Below, one piece after another: positions 8,650 to 18,629 of a stretch of 64,000 nucleotides of DNA. The stretch's first letter is position 1; each line of letters begins with the position of its first letter. Source of the DNA: Candidatus Polarisedimenticolaceae bacterium (GTDB taxonomy: Bacteria; Acidobacteriota; Polarisedimenticolia; Polarisedimenticolales; DASRJG01); contig DASUCV010000009.1 of the NCBI GenBank assembly GCA_036275915.1, forward strand, positions 368,044 to 432,043, given 5' to 3'. The notes below the pieces were generated by a model. It ran no database searches, was not told where the DNA came from, and worked only from the letters and a program-made list of their open reading frames with translations. Both the position numbers and the translations under genes were made by a program.

Positions 8650-9482
8650 AACGCCAGCTCCATCCCCTCCCGCGCGACGCACGCCGTGGGGAGCTCCGAC
8701 CTCGTGATCCGCTGGATCTCGTCGAGCTGGTCGTCGGTGTGCTCGGGGTGGTGGTGGAAGAGGACGAGCCGGGAGACCCCCGCCGCGCGGGCGGCCTGCA
8801 CCGCGGCGAACCAGGTGCTGTGGCCCCAGCCCTTCCGCAGGGTGTCGTACTCGGCGGGCATATAGGTCGCGTCGTAGATGAGGTGGTCGGCGCCTCGGGA
8901 GAACTCCGCCAGGGCGCCGTCGACTGCTGCATCGCCATATTCGTGGTCGGTGGCGAAGATGATCCGCCGGCTGCCGTGGCTCAGCCGGTAGGCGACCGAG
9001 CCGTCCGGGTGGGACAGCGGCATCGAGTCGACCTGGAGGTCTCCCACGTCGAAGGTCGAGCCGTCGACGTCGCGGAACTTGACCGTCGCCGGGACGCCGG
9101 CGAGGCGGAGCGGGAAATAGGGGGGCGCGATCAGCGTCTCGAGGTTGTCCTGGACGGTCCGCCCGTCGGCCGCAAACCCATGAAATATAACGGTGTTAGC
9201 GGCATCGTACAGCGGCTGGAAGAGGGAGAGCCCCTCGACGTGGTCGAGGTGGTAATGGGAGAGGAAGATGTTGATCCGGGTCGCCTTCCCGGCGCGCTTC
9301 TTGGCGATCGCGACCCCGAGATTCCGGACTCCCGTGCCGCAATCGAGGACGAGGTACTCGTCTTCGGCGAGCTCGACGGCGGCGCACGGCGTGTTCCCGC
9401 CGTAGCGCAGCTTGTCGGCCGCCGGCGTCGCGACGGTGCCGCGTACCCCCCAGAACCGCAGCCGGTAGTCCTTTGCTGACAT
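8646..9482 (-). CDS. MBL-fold metallohydrolase (PhnP/phosphodiesterase-like)
   Basis: The 278-aa protein has the opening FWGVRGTVATP...YGGNT typical of a cytoplasmic MBL subgroup related to PhnP and class-II-like cyclic nucleotide phosphodiesterases. Zinc ligands are SHYHLDH (HxHxDH), the His of SMPLSHPDG, the Asp of FATDHEYGD and a C-terminal HHH in LFHHHPEH. It probably hydrolyses a phosphodiester. Its position opposite the SpoIIE phosphatase and near a cyclase block suggests signalling turnover, which is inference. No signal peptide is present. Confidence 0.85.
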   Translation of the reverse strand: MSAKDYRLRFWGVRGTVATPAADKLRYGGNTPCAAVELAEDEYLVLDCGTGVRNLGVAIAKKRAGKATRINIFLSHYHLDHVEGLSLFQPLYDAANTVIFHGFAADGRTVQDNLETLIAPPYFPLRLAGVPATVKFRDVDGSTFDVGDLQVDSMPLSHPDGSVAYRLSHGSRRIIFATDHEYGDAAVDGALAEFSRGADHLIYDATYMPAEYDTLRKGWGHSTWFAAVQAARAAGVSRLVLFHHHPEHTDDQLDEIQRITRSELPTACVAREGMELAF

Positions 9483-9560
9483 CTCGCCCTCGGAAGCTCG
9501 CGGATTCTAGACCAACTCGTCGAGCTGAACGGAATCCCAATACGTCAAATAGCTAACAAA

Positions 9561-9573
9561 GATCACCGATCAT
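9561..9573. promoter_or_regulatory. GATCACCGATCAT element upstream of Cys-rich protein
   Basis: This 13-mer matches 12 of 13 bases of the element at 2853-2865. Both lie upstream of genes for large Cys-rich secreted proteins, 113 and 68 bases before the respective start codons. It may be a shared operator or a chance match. The rest of the 191-base gap (9483-9673) is relatively AT-rich around 9539-9560 and probably holds the promoter, but no box pair could be fixed. Confidence 0.3.
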
Positions 9574-9673
9574 CACCCTTGTGCCGTAAATTACAGTGGA
9601 TCGGGTCGTTGGGTTGTACTTCGGGGTGGCGAAGTCGAAGGTCAGCGAAGACTCGCCGCAGTTGGGGGATTCC

Positions 9674-12600
9674 ATGATCGGCAAGTGGTCGGCGGGTGGT
9701 TCGGCGCGACGTGCGTGGTTCCTGGCCGCGGTGCTTGTCGCGGGGCCGGCAGTGGCGGCGACGAAGACCGTCGACCTCGACGGTCAAGCGGCGAACGGCG
9801 CCGAGAGCCAGTGCGATCTCAACGTGCTGCAATCGTTCCCGGTCAAGATCGAGAACAAGGTCACGAGCAAAGCGGTCGGTGACGCGTACACGTTCTCGTG
9901 GCCTTCGGCCGGTCCGGGCGGGTTCACCTCGAGCATCACGCCGGGCTCGACGACTGGCGTCGGAGCCAAGTGGACCTGGACGACGAATCAAACCGTCTAC
10001 TCCTACACGGGCGGCAGCTGTGCCAACGACATCTGCTTCGGCCAGACCGCCGGACCGGACACGTCGGCAGGAACGTGCAGCGACGCGTGCCTGCTCGACG
10101 GGGAGACGGTCAACGTGGCGAAGGGCGCGGTCGCCGGGACGGTGGTTCTCACCTGGACCGGCGGAACCGGAACGTTCACCGTTTACCGCGCGACCAGCGC
10201 GAACGGTGTCGTCCAGACGGTCAACGCGATCGGCACGACCGATCTGTCCACACTCACCGACACGCCGCCCACGAACTCGAGCGTGTTCTACGTCGTACGA
10301 GGCACCGATTGCACGACGCGCAAGGCGTGTGTCACGAACGCCGACTGCTCGGCGCCGGGTGACGGCTTCTGCGTCAACCGCGGACCGTTCGGCGTCCCGG
10401 GCCGGTCGCTCCTCGCGACCGACGTGACGGTGTCCGCGTCCTCGCTGACCTCGAGCCTGATCACGTTCTTCAGCCCGCCCAAGACGGTCTTCAGCGTCAC
10501 GAGCACGGCCCAGGCGGGCGGCTCGCAGGAAACACTGTCGAACTTGTCCGACTCTCCGGTGACCGCGTTGACGCAAGAGTACCCGCCGGGATGCTGCCCC
10601 GCGGATGCCGACGGCAGTCCCCAGCTCCGCTGCGGGGACACGTGCGTCGAGTACCTCCAGGATTCGCAGAATTGCGGCGCGTGCGGCAACGTCTGCGGCG
10701 ACGGGAGCTGCTGCGTCCAGGGCGTGTGCGCCTCGCTCTGCCCGGAAGGCACGACCTACTGCAACGGCCAGTGCGTCGACCTGTCGAGCGACAGCACCAA
10801 TTGCGGCGCATGCGGCGTCCTCTGCGGCGACGGATCCTGCTGCAACGGAGGGGCGTGCGCCTCGATCTGCAGCTCGGGCGACAGCTACTGCGGCGACGGC
10901 GAGTGCGCCGACCTCCAGAACGACAACAACGATTGCGGCGCGTGCGCGACGAACTGCGGCGCGGGTACCTGCTGCTCGGCGGGGGGATGCGCCTCGCTGT
11001 GCGCCCAGGGCAAGACGTGGTGCCATGACGCCTGCGCCGACTTCCAGAACGACAACGCCAACTGCGGCGCGTGCGGGAACGCCTGCGGCGCCGGCACCTG
11101 CTGCAACGGCGGGACGTGCGCCTCGGTCTGCGCCGCGGGCCAGACGTTCTGCAACGGGCAGTGCGTCGACTTCCAGCACGACAACGCGAACTGCGGCGCG
11201 TGTGGAAACGCCTGCGGCGACGGCACGTGCTGCAACGGCGGCTCCTGCGTGTCGGTGTGCGCGGCGGGCCAGGTCTGGTGCAACGGTCAGTGCGTCGATC
11301 CCCAGAGCGACAGCGCCAACTGCGGCGCGTGCGGCAACGCCTGCGGCGACGGCACCTGCTGCAACGGCGGCACGTGCGCCTCGGTCTGCGCCGCGGGCCG
11401 CGTCTGGTGCAACGGCCAGTGCATCGACCTCCAGGACGACAGCGCCAACTGCGGCACCTGCGGCAACTCGTGCGGCTCCGGAACGTGCTGCAACGGCGGC
11501 ACGTGCGCGTCGGTCTGCGCCGCGGGCCAGGTCTGGTGCAACGGTCAGTGCGTCGACCCGAAGAACGACAGCGACAATTGCGGCGCCTGCGGCAACTCCT
11601 GCGGCGCCGGCACGTGCTGCAACGGCGGCTCCTGTGTCGGCGAATGTCCGGCCGGGCGCACGTTCTGCAACGGCTACTGCGTCGACCTTCAGAACGACCG
11701 GAACAATTGCGGGTCTTGCGGGCACGCGTGCGGTAGGGACGACAACGAGTGCGAGCACGGCCAGTGCGAGCACGACGACCTGACGACGCTCGACGGCGGC
11801 GGTGGCGGCGGGCCGATCCCCGCGGTCTGCCCGAACCCGAACCCGACGCACCCCGTGCCGGGCTACTGCCCGAACCCGAACCCGGCGAGCCCGGTCGGCG
11901 GGTCGTGTCCGAACCCGAACCCGACACACCCGGTCGCCGGCTACTGCCCCGACACGACGCCGACGCATCCGGTCGCCGGAGTCTGCTCGAACCCGCATCC
12001 GTCGCCCGGGCCGGTCGCCGGCGTGTGCCCGAATGCGGATGTGTCGTATGGACCGGTCGCGGGGGTCTGCCCGAACGCGTCGCCGAGCTGGCCCTCGCCG
12101 GCGGTGTGCCCGGCCAGCGTCCCACAGGGGACGACGACACCTCCCGCGCCCGTCTGCCAGATCGAAGCGACGTCGACCACGATCCCGCCGGGAGGCACCA
12201 ACACGATCTGCCGGCAGGGCGGAGTTCTCTTCACGGAGGTGCCGACCTCGGTCTCCGCGTGCGGGGACAGCCTGCCCGGTCCGAACGGCACCTGCGGGAG
12301 CGGCGTGACCCACGTCTCATCCGGCACCTTCATGCGGCTGGTTCCCGACCCGACGAAGACGCTGGGCGATGCGTACCTCACGCCGTACGCCGTCCACATC
12401 AGCGATACGTCGAACGACGGGATGCTCGAGCCGGGAGAGTCGGCCACCCTGCTCATCGACGTCGTCAACGCCGGGGCCGTCAACATCACCTCCGCGAGCG
12501 CGACGTTGACCGCGGCGGTCGCCGACCTCTCCCAGGACGGGATCAACAACCCGGTCGGCGTCACGATCAACACGGGAACGTCGAGCTACGGCGCCGTCCT

Positions 12601-13219
12601 CGGCACGCAGCCGACCACCAACTGCGTGCCGCCCGTGCTGCACCCGGCAACGAACACCGTGCCGTTCCAGATCACCGTGCCGGCGAGCCATCCGGGCGAC
12701 ACGAGCCATCCGTTCAACCTCGCCTTCACGGGGACCGTCAACGGCTCGCCGTTCTCGATGAACGTCCCGCTGACGATCGGCATCGCCGACGTCTGCGTTC
12801 CGGCGGCGAACACGCGTGACTTCGACGGGCTCGACGGGCTCTCGTCGCCGATGGCGAAGCTCGCTCCCGTGGGCGACGCCGTGCCGTTCCCGTCGAAGGC
12901 GTTCTCGGCGGGCAACTCGAGACCGATGAAGCTACGCGTGCTCTGCGGGGGCGCGAACCTGACCGACGCGACCGTCGATCCTCCGGAGATCGTGGGGCTC
13001 TCCGAGGCGACGCGCGGCGCCCTCGACATCCACCTGCTCAACTTGAATGCCGACAGCGGCACGAACCCGAACGATCCGTTCTTCCGCTTCAACAACACGT
13101 TGCAGGGCGGGCAGTGGAACTACAACATGCGCACGTCGCTGCTCGGAACGGGAACGTTCACGCTCACGATTCGCATCGCCGGACGCAAGGAGTACGTCAC
13201 CGGATTCGTTCTTCAGTAG
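9674..13219 (+). CDS. Large secreted protein with tandem Cys-rich (STIG1-like) repeats
   Basis: This 1181-aa exported protein has a signal peptide (residues 1-29, ending AVAA). An Fn3-like region contains VVLTWTGGTG and YVVRG. Nine NCGxCGxxC motifs follow in about eight tandem 43-aa units (DNA about 10620-11735), a cysteine pattern like plant STIG1 and myxobacterial repeat proteins. Next come Pro/Asn-rich CPNPNPTHPV units (about 11822-12110), a CARDB-like segment (DTSNDGMLEPGESATLL) and a C-terminal beta-sandwich. ATG 9674 follows GGGGGA by 4 bases and places the signal peptide at the N-terminus. It is likely a disulfide-rich surface or extracellular protein. It precedes the FecR-barrel gene by 73 bases. 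Confidence 0.85.
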   Translation: MIGKWSAGGSARRAWFLAAVLVAGPAVAATKTVDLDGQAANGAESQCDLNVLQSFPVKIENKVTSKAVGDAYTFSWPSAGPGGFTSSITPGSTTGVGAKWTWTTNQTVYSYTGGSCANDICFGQTAGPDTSAGTCSDACLLDGETVNVAKGAVAGTVVLTWTGGTGTFTVYRATSANGVVQTVNAIGTTDLSTLTDTPPTNSSVFYVVRGTDCTTRKACVTNADCSAPGDGFCVNRGPFGVPGRSLLATDVTVSASSLTSSLITFFSPPKTVFSVTSTAQAGGSQETLSNLSDSPVTALTQEYPPGCCPADADGSPQLRCGDTCVEYLQDSQNCGACGNVCGDGSCCVQGVCASLCPEGTTYCNGQCVDLSSDSTNCGACGVLCGDGSCCNGGACASICSSGDSYCGDGECADLQNDNNDCGACATNCGAGTCCSAGGCASLCAQGKTWCHDACADFQNDNANCGACGNACGAGTCCNGGTCASVCAAGQTFCNGQCVDFQHDNANCGACGNACGDGTCCNGGSCVSVCAAGQVWCNGQCVDPQSDSANCGACGNACGDGTCCNGGTCASVCAAGRVWCNGQCIDLQDDSANCGTCGNSCGSGTCCNGGTCASVCAAGQVWCNGQCVDPKNDSDNCGACGNSCGAGTCCNGGSCVGECPAGRTFCNGYCVDLQNDRNNCGSCGHACGRDDNECEHGQCEHDDLTTLDGGGGGGPIPAVCPNPNPTHPVPGYCPNPNPASPVGGSCPNPNPTHPVAGYCPDTTPTHPVAGVCSNPHPSPGPVAGVCPNADVSYGPVAGVCPNASPSWPSPAVCPASVPQGTTTPPAPVCQIEATSTTIPPGGTNTICRQGGVLFTEVPTSVSACGDSLPGPNGTCGSGVTHVSSGTFMRLVPDPTKTLGDAYLTPYAVHISDTSNDGMLEPGESATLLIDVVNAGAVNITSASATLTAAVADLSQDGINNPVGVTINTGTSSYGAVLGTQPTTNCVPPVLHPATNTVPFQITVPASHPGDTSHPFNLAFTGTVNGSPFSMNVPLTIGIADVCVPAANTRDFDGLDGLSSPMAKLAPVGDAVPFPSKAFSAGNSRPMKLRVLCGGANLTDATVDPPEIVGLSEATRGALDIHLLNLNADSGTNPNDPFFRFNNTLQGGQWNYNMRTSLLGTGTFTLTIRIAGRKEYVTGFVLQ
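10620..11735 (+). repeat. Tandem ~129-bp coding repeats (Cys-rich units)
   Basis: About eight consecutive in-frame units of roughly 129 bp encode the 43-aa module NCGACGNxCGxGxCC...CNGQCVD. Units between about 11050 and 11640 are nearly identical at DNA level, for example the recurring tgctgcaacggcgg, so recent unit duplication or gene conversion is likely. It is a coding repeat, not a CRISPR array. Confidence 0.8.
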
Positions 13220-13292
13220 AGTCACGGCTGACGCTTGGACGAACCGGCGCCGCTCGAGACGCGGGCGGCGCCGCCTCTCCCCGGGGGGAACG

Positions 13293-16200
13293 ATGGATGT
13301 CTCGGTACGCTTGAATTGTCTCTGGGTCCGCCGGAGGGCGCTCTGCGCCCTCTTCGCTTTTGGAGCCTCCGCCACGTTTATGGCGCACGCCGCCGACGGA
13401 AGCCTCGCGAAGGTCACGGCGGTCCAGAACACCGTCGAAGCCAGGACGTCTTCGGGCGCCTCGTGGTCGGCCGCCAAGAACGGGGACCCGTTGAAGGCGA
13501 ACGACCGCGTGCGCACCGGACCGGGGAGCCGTGCGGCGATCCTCTACTCCGACCAGACGCTCCATCGGATGAACGAGAAGAGCGAGATCGAGATCCTTCC
13601 GCCGTCCGGCGGCGGCACCGGGATCGTCAAGATCCTTTCGGGCCAGAGCTACTTCACGACCCGCACGCCGAAAGACTTCGGCCGCGTTCAGACGCCCACG
13701 GTCACTGCTGCGATCAAGGGCACGGAGTTCGCCGTGTCGGTCGATGACGACGGGACGTCCGTCGTCACGATGATCGAGGGAACGGTCGAGGCGTCGAACG
13801 AGTTCGGCGCCGTCACCGTGACGAAGGGCGAAGAGGCGGTCGCGGCACCCGGCAAGGCCCCCCAGAAGCGGATCATCGTCAAGCCGCGCGACGCGGTGCA
13901 GTGGTCGCTCTACTTCCCGCCGGTTCTCGGCGGGGCCGATGCGGAGCGCCTCAAGGGATCGCCGCTGGCGGGCGCGGCGACCGAGCTGTCGAGCGGCCAG
14001 GTCGACGCCGCGAAGAAGACGATCGCGGACGCCCAGGCGGCCGATCCCCACAATCCCGTCGCGCTCGCGCTCGCATCGGTCGTCGCCCTCGCGGCGGACG
14101 ACCGTGACCGCGCTCGCTCGCTCGCCGACCAGGCCGTCGGCGCCGATCCGAAGTCGCCGTCGGCGCTCCTCGCCCGGTCGTACGTGGCGCAGGCCGATTT
14201 CGACATCGACCGCGCGGCGAAGCTCGCCGAGCAGGCCGCCGCGGCCGACCCGCAGAGCGCCGAGGCGCAGGCGCGCGTCGCCGAGCTCCGGCTCGCGATG
14301 GGCGATCGCAGCGGCGCACGGAAGGCGGCGGAGGCCGCCGTCTCGCGCCAGCCGGGGAACGCCCGCGCGCTCACCGTGCTCGGCTTCGTGCAGCTCGCGC
14401 AATTTCAAACGAAAGATGCCGCGGCGAGCTTCGACAAGGCCGTCGCGGCCGACGGCGCGTTTCCGCTGGCCCACGCGGGCCGCGGCATCGCCCAGTTCCG
14501 TCTCGGCCACCTCGGCACCGGCAAGGAAGAGTTCCAGACGGCCGCGACGCTCGACCCCGCGGAGTCGCTCTACCGTTCGTACCTCGGCAAGGCGTACTAC
14601 GAGGACTACCAGTCGAAGCCGGCGTCCAAGGAGCTCGCGGCAGCCAAGAGCCTGGACCCGCGCGATCCGACGCCGTGGCTCTACGACGCGATCCTCCTCC
14701 AGTCGGAGAACCGGCCGGTCGAGGCGCTCGAGAACCTGAACAAGTCGATGGAGCTGAACGATCAGCGCGCGGTCTACCGCTCGCGGCTGCTCCTGGACGA
14801 GGACACCGCCGTTCGCTCGACCGACCTCGCGCGCATCTACAAAGATCTCGGGTTCGAGCAGCTCGGCTTGGTCTCCGCGCGCCGCAGCGCCGACGAGGAC
14901 CAGGCGAACTATTCGAGCCACCTCTTTCTCGCGGGCAACTACCAGTCGCTTCCCGGTTTCGCTTCGTCGTTCCTCAGTGAAACCCTTCAGGCGCGGATCT
15001 ACCAGCCGGTCGGCGTGAACGCCGTGCGCCCGGATTCACAGACCGGCGCCGTCGAGTTCAACGAGTACACGGCGCTCTTCGACCGGCCCCGTGCGCAGGG
15101 GTACGTCAGCGGGTCGTACGGCTACACCGATACGAATCTCAGCTCGTACTTCCCGAACGACCCAGCGACCGAGGCGTTGTTCTCGATCGACAAGAGCGAC
15201 AACTGGAGCGGCGCTGGCACCGCCACCTACCACAACGACCGGTTCTCGGGTGAGGTCTCGGTCTCGAAGGTCTCGGACGACGGCTTCCGTGTCAACAACG
15301 ACCAGGACACCACGGTCTACTCCGGCCTCTTCGAGGGAGCGCTCTCGGGACGCGACACCCTCCAGCTGAGCGCGATCGTCGCGAACCGGAAGAATGGCGA
15401 CCTGCCGCTCCGGGAGATTCCGGTCCTTCCCTTCCCCGAGCATTTCGACACCGACGAGCTGAACTTCGGCCTCGCGTGGCACCGCGAGATTCACCGCGGG
15501 ACCGACCTCGCCGTCTCCGCGATCTGGAACAGCACCGATCAGACGGGGACGCTCCTCGGCTCGAGCATCCAGGCCGAGACGAAGCTCTCCGGCCCGCAGC
15601 TCGAGGCGCAGCTCGTCCATCGGTCCGGGAACGTCAACTGGATCGCGGGAGCCGGCGGCTTCGACGGCACCTTCGAGGCGACGCCGAGCTCCGGCACCAC
15701 GACCAAGGCCGACGAGCGGTTCGCAAACGCGTACGGTTACGCCAAGCTCCGCGGCCTGGGCCCGGTCGACGTCGTCGCCGGGTTCGCCGTCGAGAGCGTC
15801 GACTCGCCGGTCGGGCTCCTGCCCCCGCGCGACTCGTTCATCGGCCAGAGCGACGTCAAGTTCCAGGGCACAGCCGTCAGCCCGAAGGTCGGCGCCTCCG
15901 CCACCTTCAAGAGCGGCACCACGATCCGCGCCGCGATCTTCTCGCGCCTCGCCGCCAGCATCGGCCGGCTCCAGACCCTCGAGCCGACGCAGGTCTCCGG
16001 CTTCAACCAGTTCTTCGAGGATGTCGGCGGAACGAAGTCCACGAACTACGGCATCGGCTTCGACCAGCAGCTCATCTCGAAGATCTTCTTCGGCGGGTCG
16101 TGGCTCCATCGCGACCTCGACGTCCCCGAGGCGAGCTGCCCGACGCCGGATCCGTTCTCGGGCTGCGCAGGCATCCCCGGCACCCTCCTCGTTCATCGCA

Positions 16201-16652
16201 ACGAGAACGTCGAGCTCGTGTCCGCCTACGCGAACGGTCTCATCGGGAAGCGCGTCACGGCGTCGTTCGAATACGTGCTCGAGAACCGGATGTTCGACAC
16301 GACGCAGCTGTCGCCGCTCGCCCTCTTCGAGAATTACGTGAAGACCGAGCGGTACCATCCGGAGGCGCGGGTCTTCCTGCCGTTCGGACTCTACGCCGTC
16401 GTCGGCGCGACGTACTACGCGCAGCGGATCCAGCAGTTCGACGACCTCGTCACCCCCGTTTACACGACGATCACGCCGCGCTTCTGGACGATGAACGCGG
16501 CGATCGGCTACCGGCTCCCCGATCGGCTCGGCCTCGTGACCCTCGAGGGGACGAACCTGACCGATCGTGAGTTCGACGTCTACCAGCAGTCGCTCCAGGA
16601 GCAGGTCATCCCGGCGCGGCGCGTGGTGCTGAAGGCCGACTTCCAGTTCTGA
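13293..16652 (+). CDS. FecR domain - TPR - outer-membrane barrel fusion protein
   Basis: This 1119-aa exported protein has a signal peptide (about residues 1-35). A FecR-like domain follows (about 38-190) with RVRTGPGSRAAILYSDQT and VQTPTVTAAIKGTEFAV. Ala-rich TPR repeats span about 200-540, and a C-terminal beta-barrel region spans about 580-1119. The end, GTNLTDREF...VVLKADFQF, resembles the last strands of TonB-dependent receptors with terminal Phe; no plug domain is seen. FecR domains usually sit in inner-membrane sigma regulators, so an exported fusion to a barrel is unusual. ATG 13293 follows GGGGGGAA. The stop overlaps the next gene's start by one base (TGATG), coupling it to a CHASE2 cyclase. 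Confidence 0.85.
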   Translation: MDVSVRLNCLWVRRRALCALFAFGASATFMAHAADGSLAKVTAVQNTVEARTSSGASWSAAKNGDPLKANDRVRTGPGSRAAILYSDQTLHRMNEKSEIEILPPSGGGTGIVKILSGQSYFTTRTPKDFGRVQTPTVTAAIKGTEFAVSVDDDGTSVVTMIEGTVEASNEFGAVTVTKGEEAVAAPGKAPQKRIIVKPRDAVQWSLYFPPVLGGADAERLKGSPLAGAATELSSGQVDAAKKTIADAQAADPHNPVALALASVVALAADDRDRARSLADQAVGADPKSPSALLARSYVAQADFDIDRAAKLAEQAAAADPQSAEAQARVAELRLAMGDRSGARKAAEAAVSRQPGNARALTVLGFVQLAQFQTKDAAASFDKAVAADGAFPLAHAGRGIAQFRLGHLGTGKEEFQTAATLDPAESLYRSYLGKAYYEDYQSKPASKELAAAKSLDPRDPTPWLYDAILLQSENRPVEALENLNKSMELNDQRAVYRSRLLLDEDTAVRSTDLARIYKDLGFEQLGLVSARRSADEDQANYSSHLFLAGNYQSLPGFASSFLSETLQARIYQPVGVNAVRPDSQTGAVEFNEYTALFDRPRAQGYVSGSYGYTDTNLSSYFPNDPATEALFSIDKSDNWSGAGTATYHNDRFSGEVSVSKVSDDGFRVNNDQDTTVYSGLFEGALSGRDTLQLSAIVANRKNGDLPLREIPVLPFPEHFDTDELNFGLAWHREIHRGTDLAVSAIWNSTDQTGTLLGSSIQAETKLSGPQLEAQLVHRSGNVNWIAGAGGFDGTFEATPSSGTTTKADERFANAYGYAKLRGLGPVDVVAGFAVESVDSPVGLLPPRDSFIGQSDVKFQGTAVSPKVGASATFKSGTTIRAAIFSRLAASIGRLQTLEPTQVSGFNQFFEDVGGTKSTNYGIGFDQQLISKIFFGGSWLHRDLDVPEASCPTPDPFSGCAGIPGTLLVHRNENVELVSAYANGLIGKRVTASFEYVLENRMFDTTQLSPLALFENYVKTERYHPEARVFLPFGLYAVVGATYYAQRIQQFDDLVTPVYTTITPRFWTMNAAIGYRLPDRLGLVTLEGTNLTDREFDVYQQSLQEQVIPARRVVLKADFQF

Positions 16653-18625
16653 TGCGTCCGAAGCGGCGGCTTCGGAAGACCCGGTCGGGGCTCCTCCTCG
16701 CGCTCATCCCTGGCGTGCTGGGGGTTCTCTTGATTCACTGGGCCCCGTCGGCCACCCTCGAGAAGGCCGGAGGCCTCGACAACCTCTTCCTCCTTCGTGG
16801 CACGCGCACGCCGCCGCCCGAAGTGTGCGTCGTGGCCATCGACGACGACTCGTACACCGAGATCGGGCGCGACCAAGCCCTCCCGTGGCCGCGCGCCAAG
16901 CACGCGGAGCTCTTGAGAACGCTCAAGGCGGAGGGCGCACGCGCCGTCGCCTTCGACGTCATCTTCGAGGACCCGAGCGCCGATCCGGACGCCGACGAGG
17001 CGCTCCGAAGCGCGCTCGCCGACACGAAGTTCGGCGTGCTCGGCGTCGAGGTGTCGACGACCGAGGATCCGCAGTTCCGGCAGGTTCAGGTCCACGAACC
17101 GTACGAGCCGTTCAAAGAAGCGGCGGCGGCGATCGCCGACGTCGGTCTCCCGACCGACAGCGACGGCGTCCTCCGCTACGCCTGGACGGCACGCGAAGGT
17201 CGGCCGGGCCTGGCGCTCGCCGCGTACGAGCTGGCAACCGGCGACCCGAGCCAGCGAAGCGACAACGGAAGGGTTCTCGACTACTACGGCCCCGCCCGAT
17301 CGATCAAGACCGTCTCGATCTACCAGGCGCTCGATCCGAAGCAGTACCTACCGCCCGGCTTCTTCAAGGACAAGATCGTGTTTGTGGGGACCTCGAGGGA
17401 CGCGGACCTGGCCGGGGCCTCGAAGGACTCCTTCTTGACCCCCTATCGCGGCGCGCACGGCTCGATGACCTTCGGCGTCGAAATCCACGCCACCCTCGCC
17501 GCGAATCTCCTCGAGCATCGCCAGATCCGACTCTTGGACTCGCGCGCCGAGACGGCGCTGCTGCTCCTGCTGCCGCTTCTCTCCACGCTGGTCTTCATGT
17601 ATCTGCGGCCGCTCGCCGCCGGCGGCGCCTTCGTGGCCATGCTCCTCGCTCCGTGGGTCATGGGCTACGTCGCCTTCAGCCGGTACGAGCTGTGGGTACC
17701 GATCGTCATTCCTTCTGCGATCCAGCTTCCGATCTCGTACGGGCTCTCGCTCATCTGGTACTACCTCACGACCGTGCGCGAGCGCGAGAAGATCAAGCGC
17801 GCATTCGGTCTCTACCTCTCGCCCGAGATGATCAAGCGGATCGCGGAGGACCCGGACGCCGTCGACCTCGGCGGGCAGGAGATCGTCGGCACGGCGATGT
17901 TCACCGACATCAAGGGGTTCACGCCGCTCGCCGAGGGGAAGGGTGCCCACGAGGTGGCGGCGATGCTAAACGCCTACTTCTCGGAGGCGACGACCCACGT
18001 CTTCGACGCGGGCGGCACGCTCATCAAGTACATCGGCGACGCCGTCTTCGCGATTTGGGGCGCGCCGATCCCGCGCGAGGACCACGCGACCCAGGCGTGC
18101 ATCGCGGCGCTCGCGCTGGCGCGGGCGCAAAAATCCGAAGGGGTGGTCGCGCAGCTCGTCACGCGCATCGGCGTCCACACGGGGCCGATGCTGGTCGGCA
18201 ACCTCGGCTCCGCGCAGCGGTTCGACTACACGGCGATCGGCGACGCGGTCAACCTGGCCTCACGCATCGAAGGATTGAACAAGGCGTTCGGCACCTTGGC
18301 GCTCGCGAGCGGCGAGGCGCTCCGCGCGACCGATGGGCGGTTCATCACGCGCCCGCTCGGACGTGTCAAGGTCGTCGGACGCACGGAACCGGTCGAGCTG
18401 CACGAGCTCGTCGGAACGAAGGACGAGCCGCCGGCGAACGGTCACCTGGGGGCGTTCGCCGCCGCCCTCGAGGATTTCCGCGCCGGCCGATTCGCACAGG
18501 CCGAGGCGGGGTTCTCGGCGATCGACGGCGACTACGCGTCGAAATTCTTCGCGGCGTACGCCGGGCGGCTCGCCGCGAACCCACCCGAAGCGTGGGACGG
18601 CGTCGTCGTCATCGAGTCGAAGTAG
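16652..18625 (+). CDS. CHASE2 domain adenylate/guanylate cyclase (class III)
   Basis: The 657-aa membrane protein has an N-terminal helix (about residues 12-30), an extracytoplasmic CHASE2 domain (about 40-290) and three helices (about 300-375). A class III cyclase domain (about 412-590) follows. Catalytic features are MFTDIKGFT (metal Asp 419), KYIGDAVFAIWGAP, and RIGVHTGPMLVGNLGS followed by DYTAIGDAVNLASR. It makes cAMP (or cGMP) in response to a periplasmic signal. The start overlaps the FecR-TPR-barrel stop by one base, so the barrel protein or its ligand is a good candidate for the sensed input (inference). The C-terminal tail of about 60 residues is TPR-like. Confidence 0.9.
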   Translation: MRPKRRLRKTRSGLLLALIPGVLGVLLIHWAPSATLEKAGGLDNLFLLRGTRTPPPEVCVVAIDDDSYTEIGRDQALPWPRAKHAELLRTLKAEGARAVAFDVIFEDPSADPDADEALRSALADTKFGVLGVEVSTTEDPQFRQVQVHEPYEPFKEAAAAIADVGLPTDSDGVLRYAWTAREGRPGLALAAYELATGDPSQRSDNGRVLDYYGPARSIKTVSIYQALDPKQYLPPGFFKDKIVFVGTSRDADLAGASKDSFLTPYRGAHGSMTFGVEIHATLAANLLEHRQIRLLDSRAETALLLLLPLLSTLVFMYLRPLAAGGAFVAMLLAPWVMGYVAFSRYELWVPIVIPSAIQLPISYGLSLIWYYLTTVREREKIKRAFGLYLSPEMIKRIAEDPDAVDLGGQEIVGTAMFTDIKGFTPLAEGKGAHEVAAMLNAYFSEATTHVFDAGGTLIKYIGDAVFAIWGAPIPREDHATQACIAALALARAQKSEGVVAQLVTRIGVHTGPMLVGNLGSAQRFDYTAIGDAVNLASRIEGLNKAFGTLALASGEALRATDGRFITRPLGRVKVVGRTEPVELHELVGTKDEPPANGHLGAFAAALEDFRAGRFAQAEAGFSAIDGDYASKFFAAYAGRLAANPPEAWDGVVVIESK

Positions 18626-18629
18626 GACG

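Noticed and set aside
10620..11735. Regular repeats that might be a CRISPR array
   Set aside because: Repeat period is about 129 bp, the units are contiguous without unique spacers, and they translate to a Cys-rich module in one frame.
9563..12313. Long minus-strand open frame (916 codons) opposite the Cys-rich repeat protein
   Set aside because: Its product is Arg/Ala/Val-rich low complexity, as expected from reading a GC-rich repeat gene backward. The plus strand has a signal peptide and clear domain repeats.
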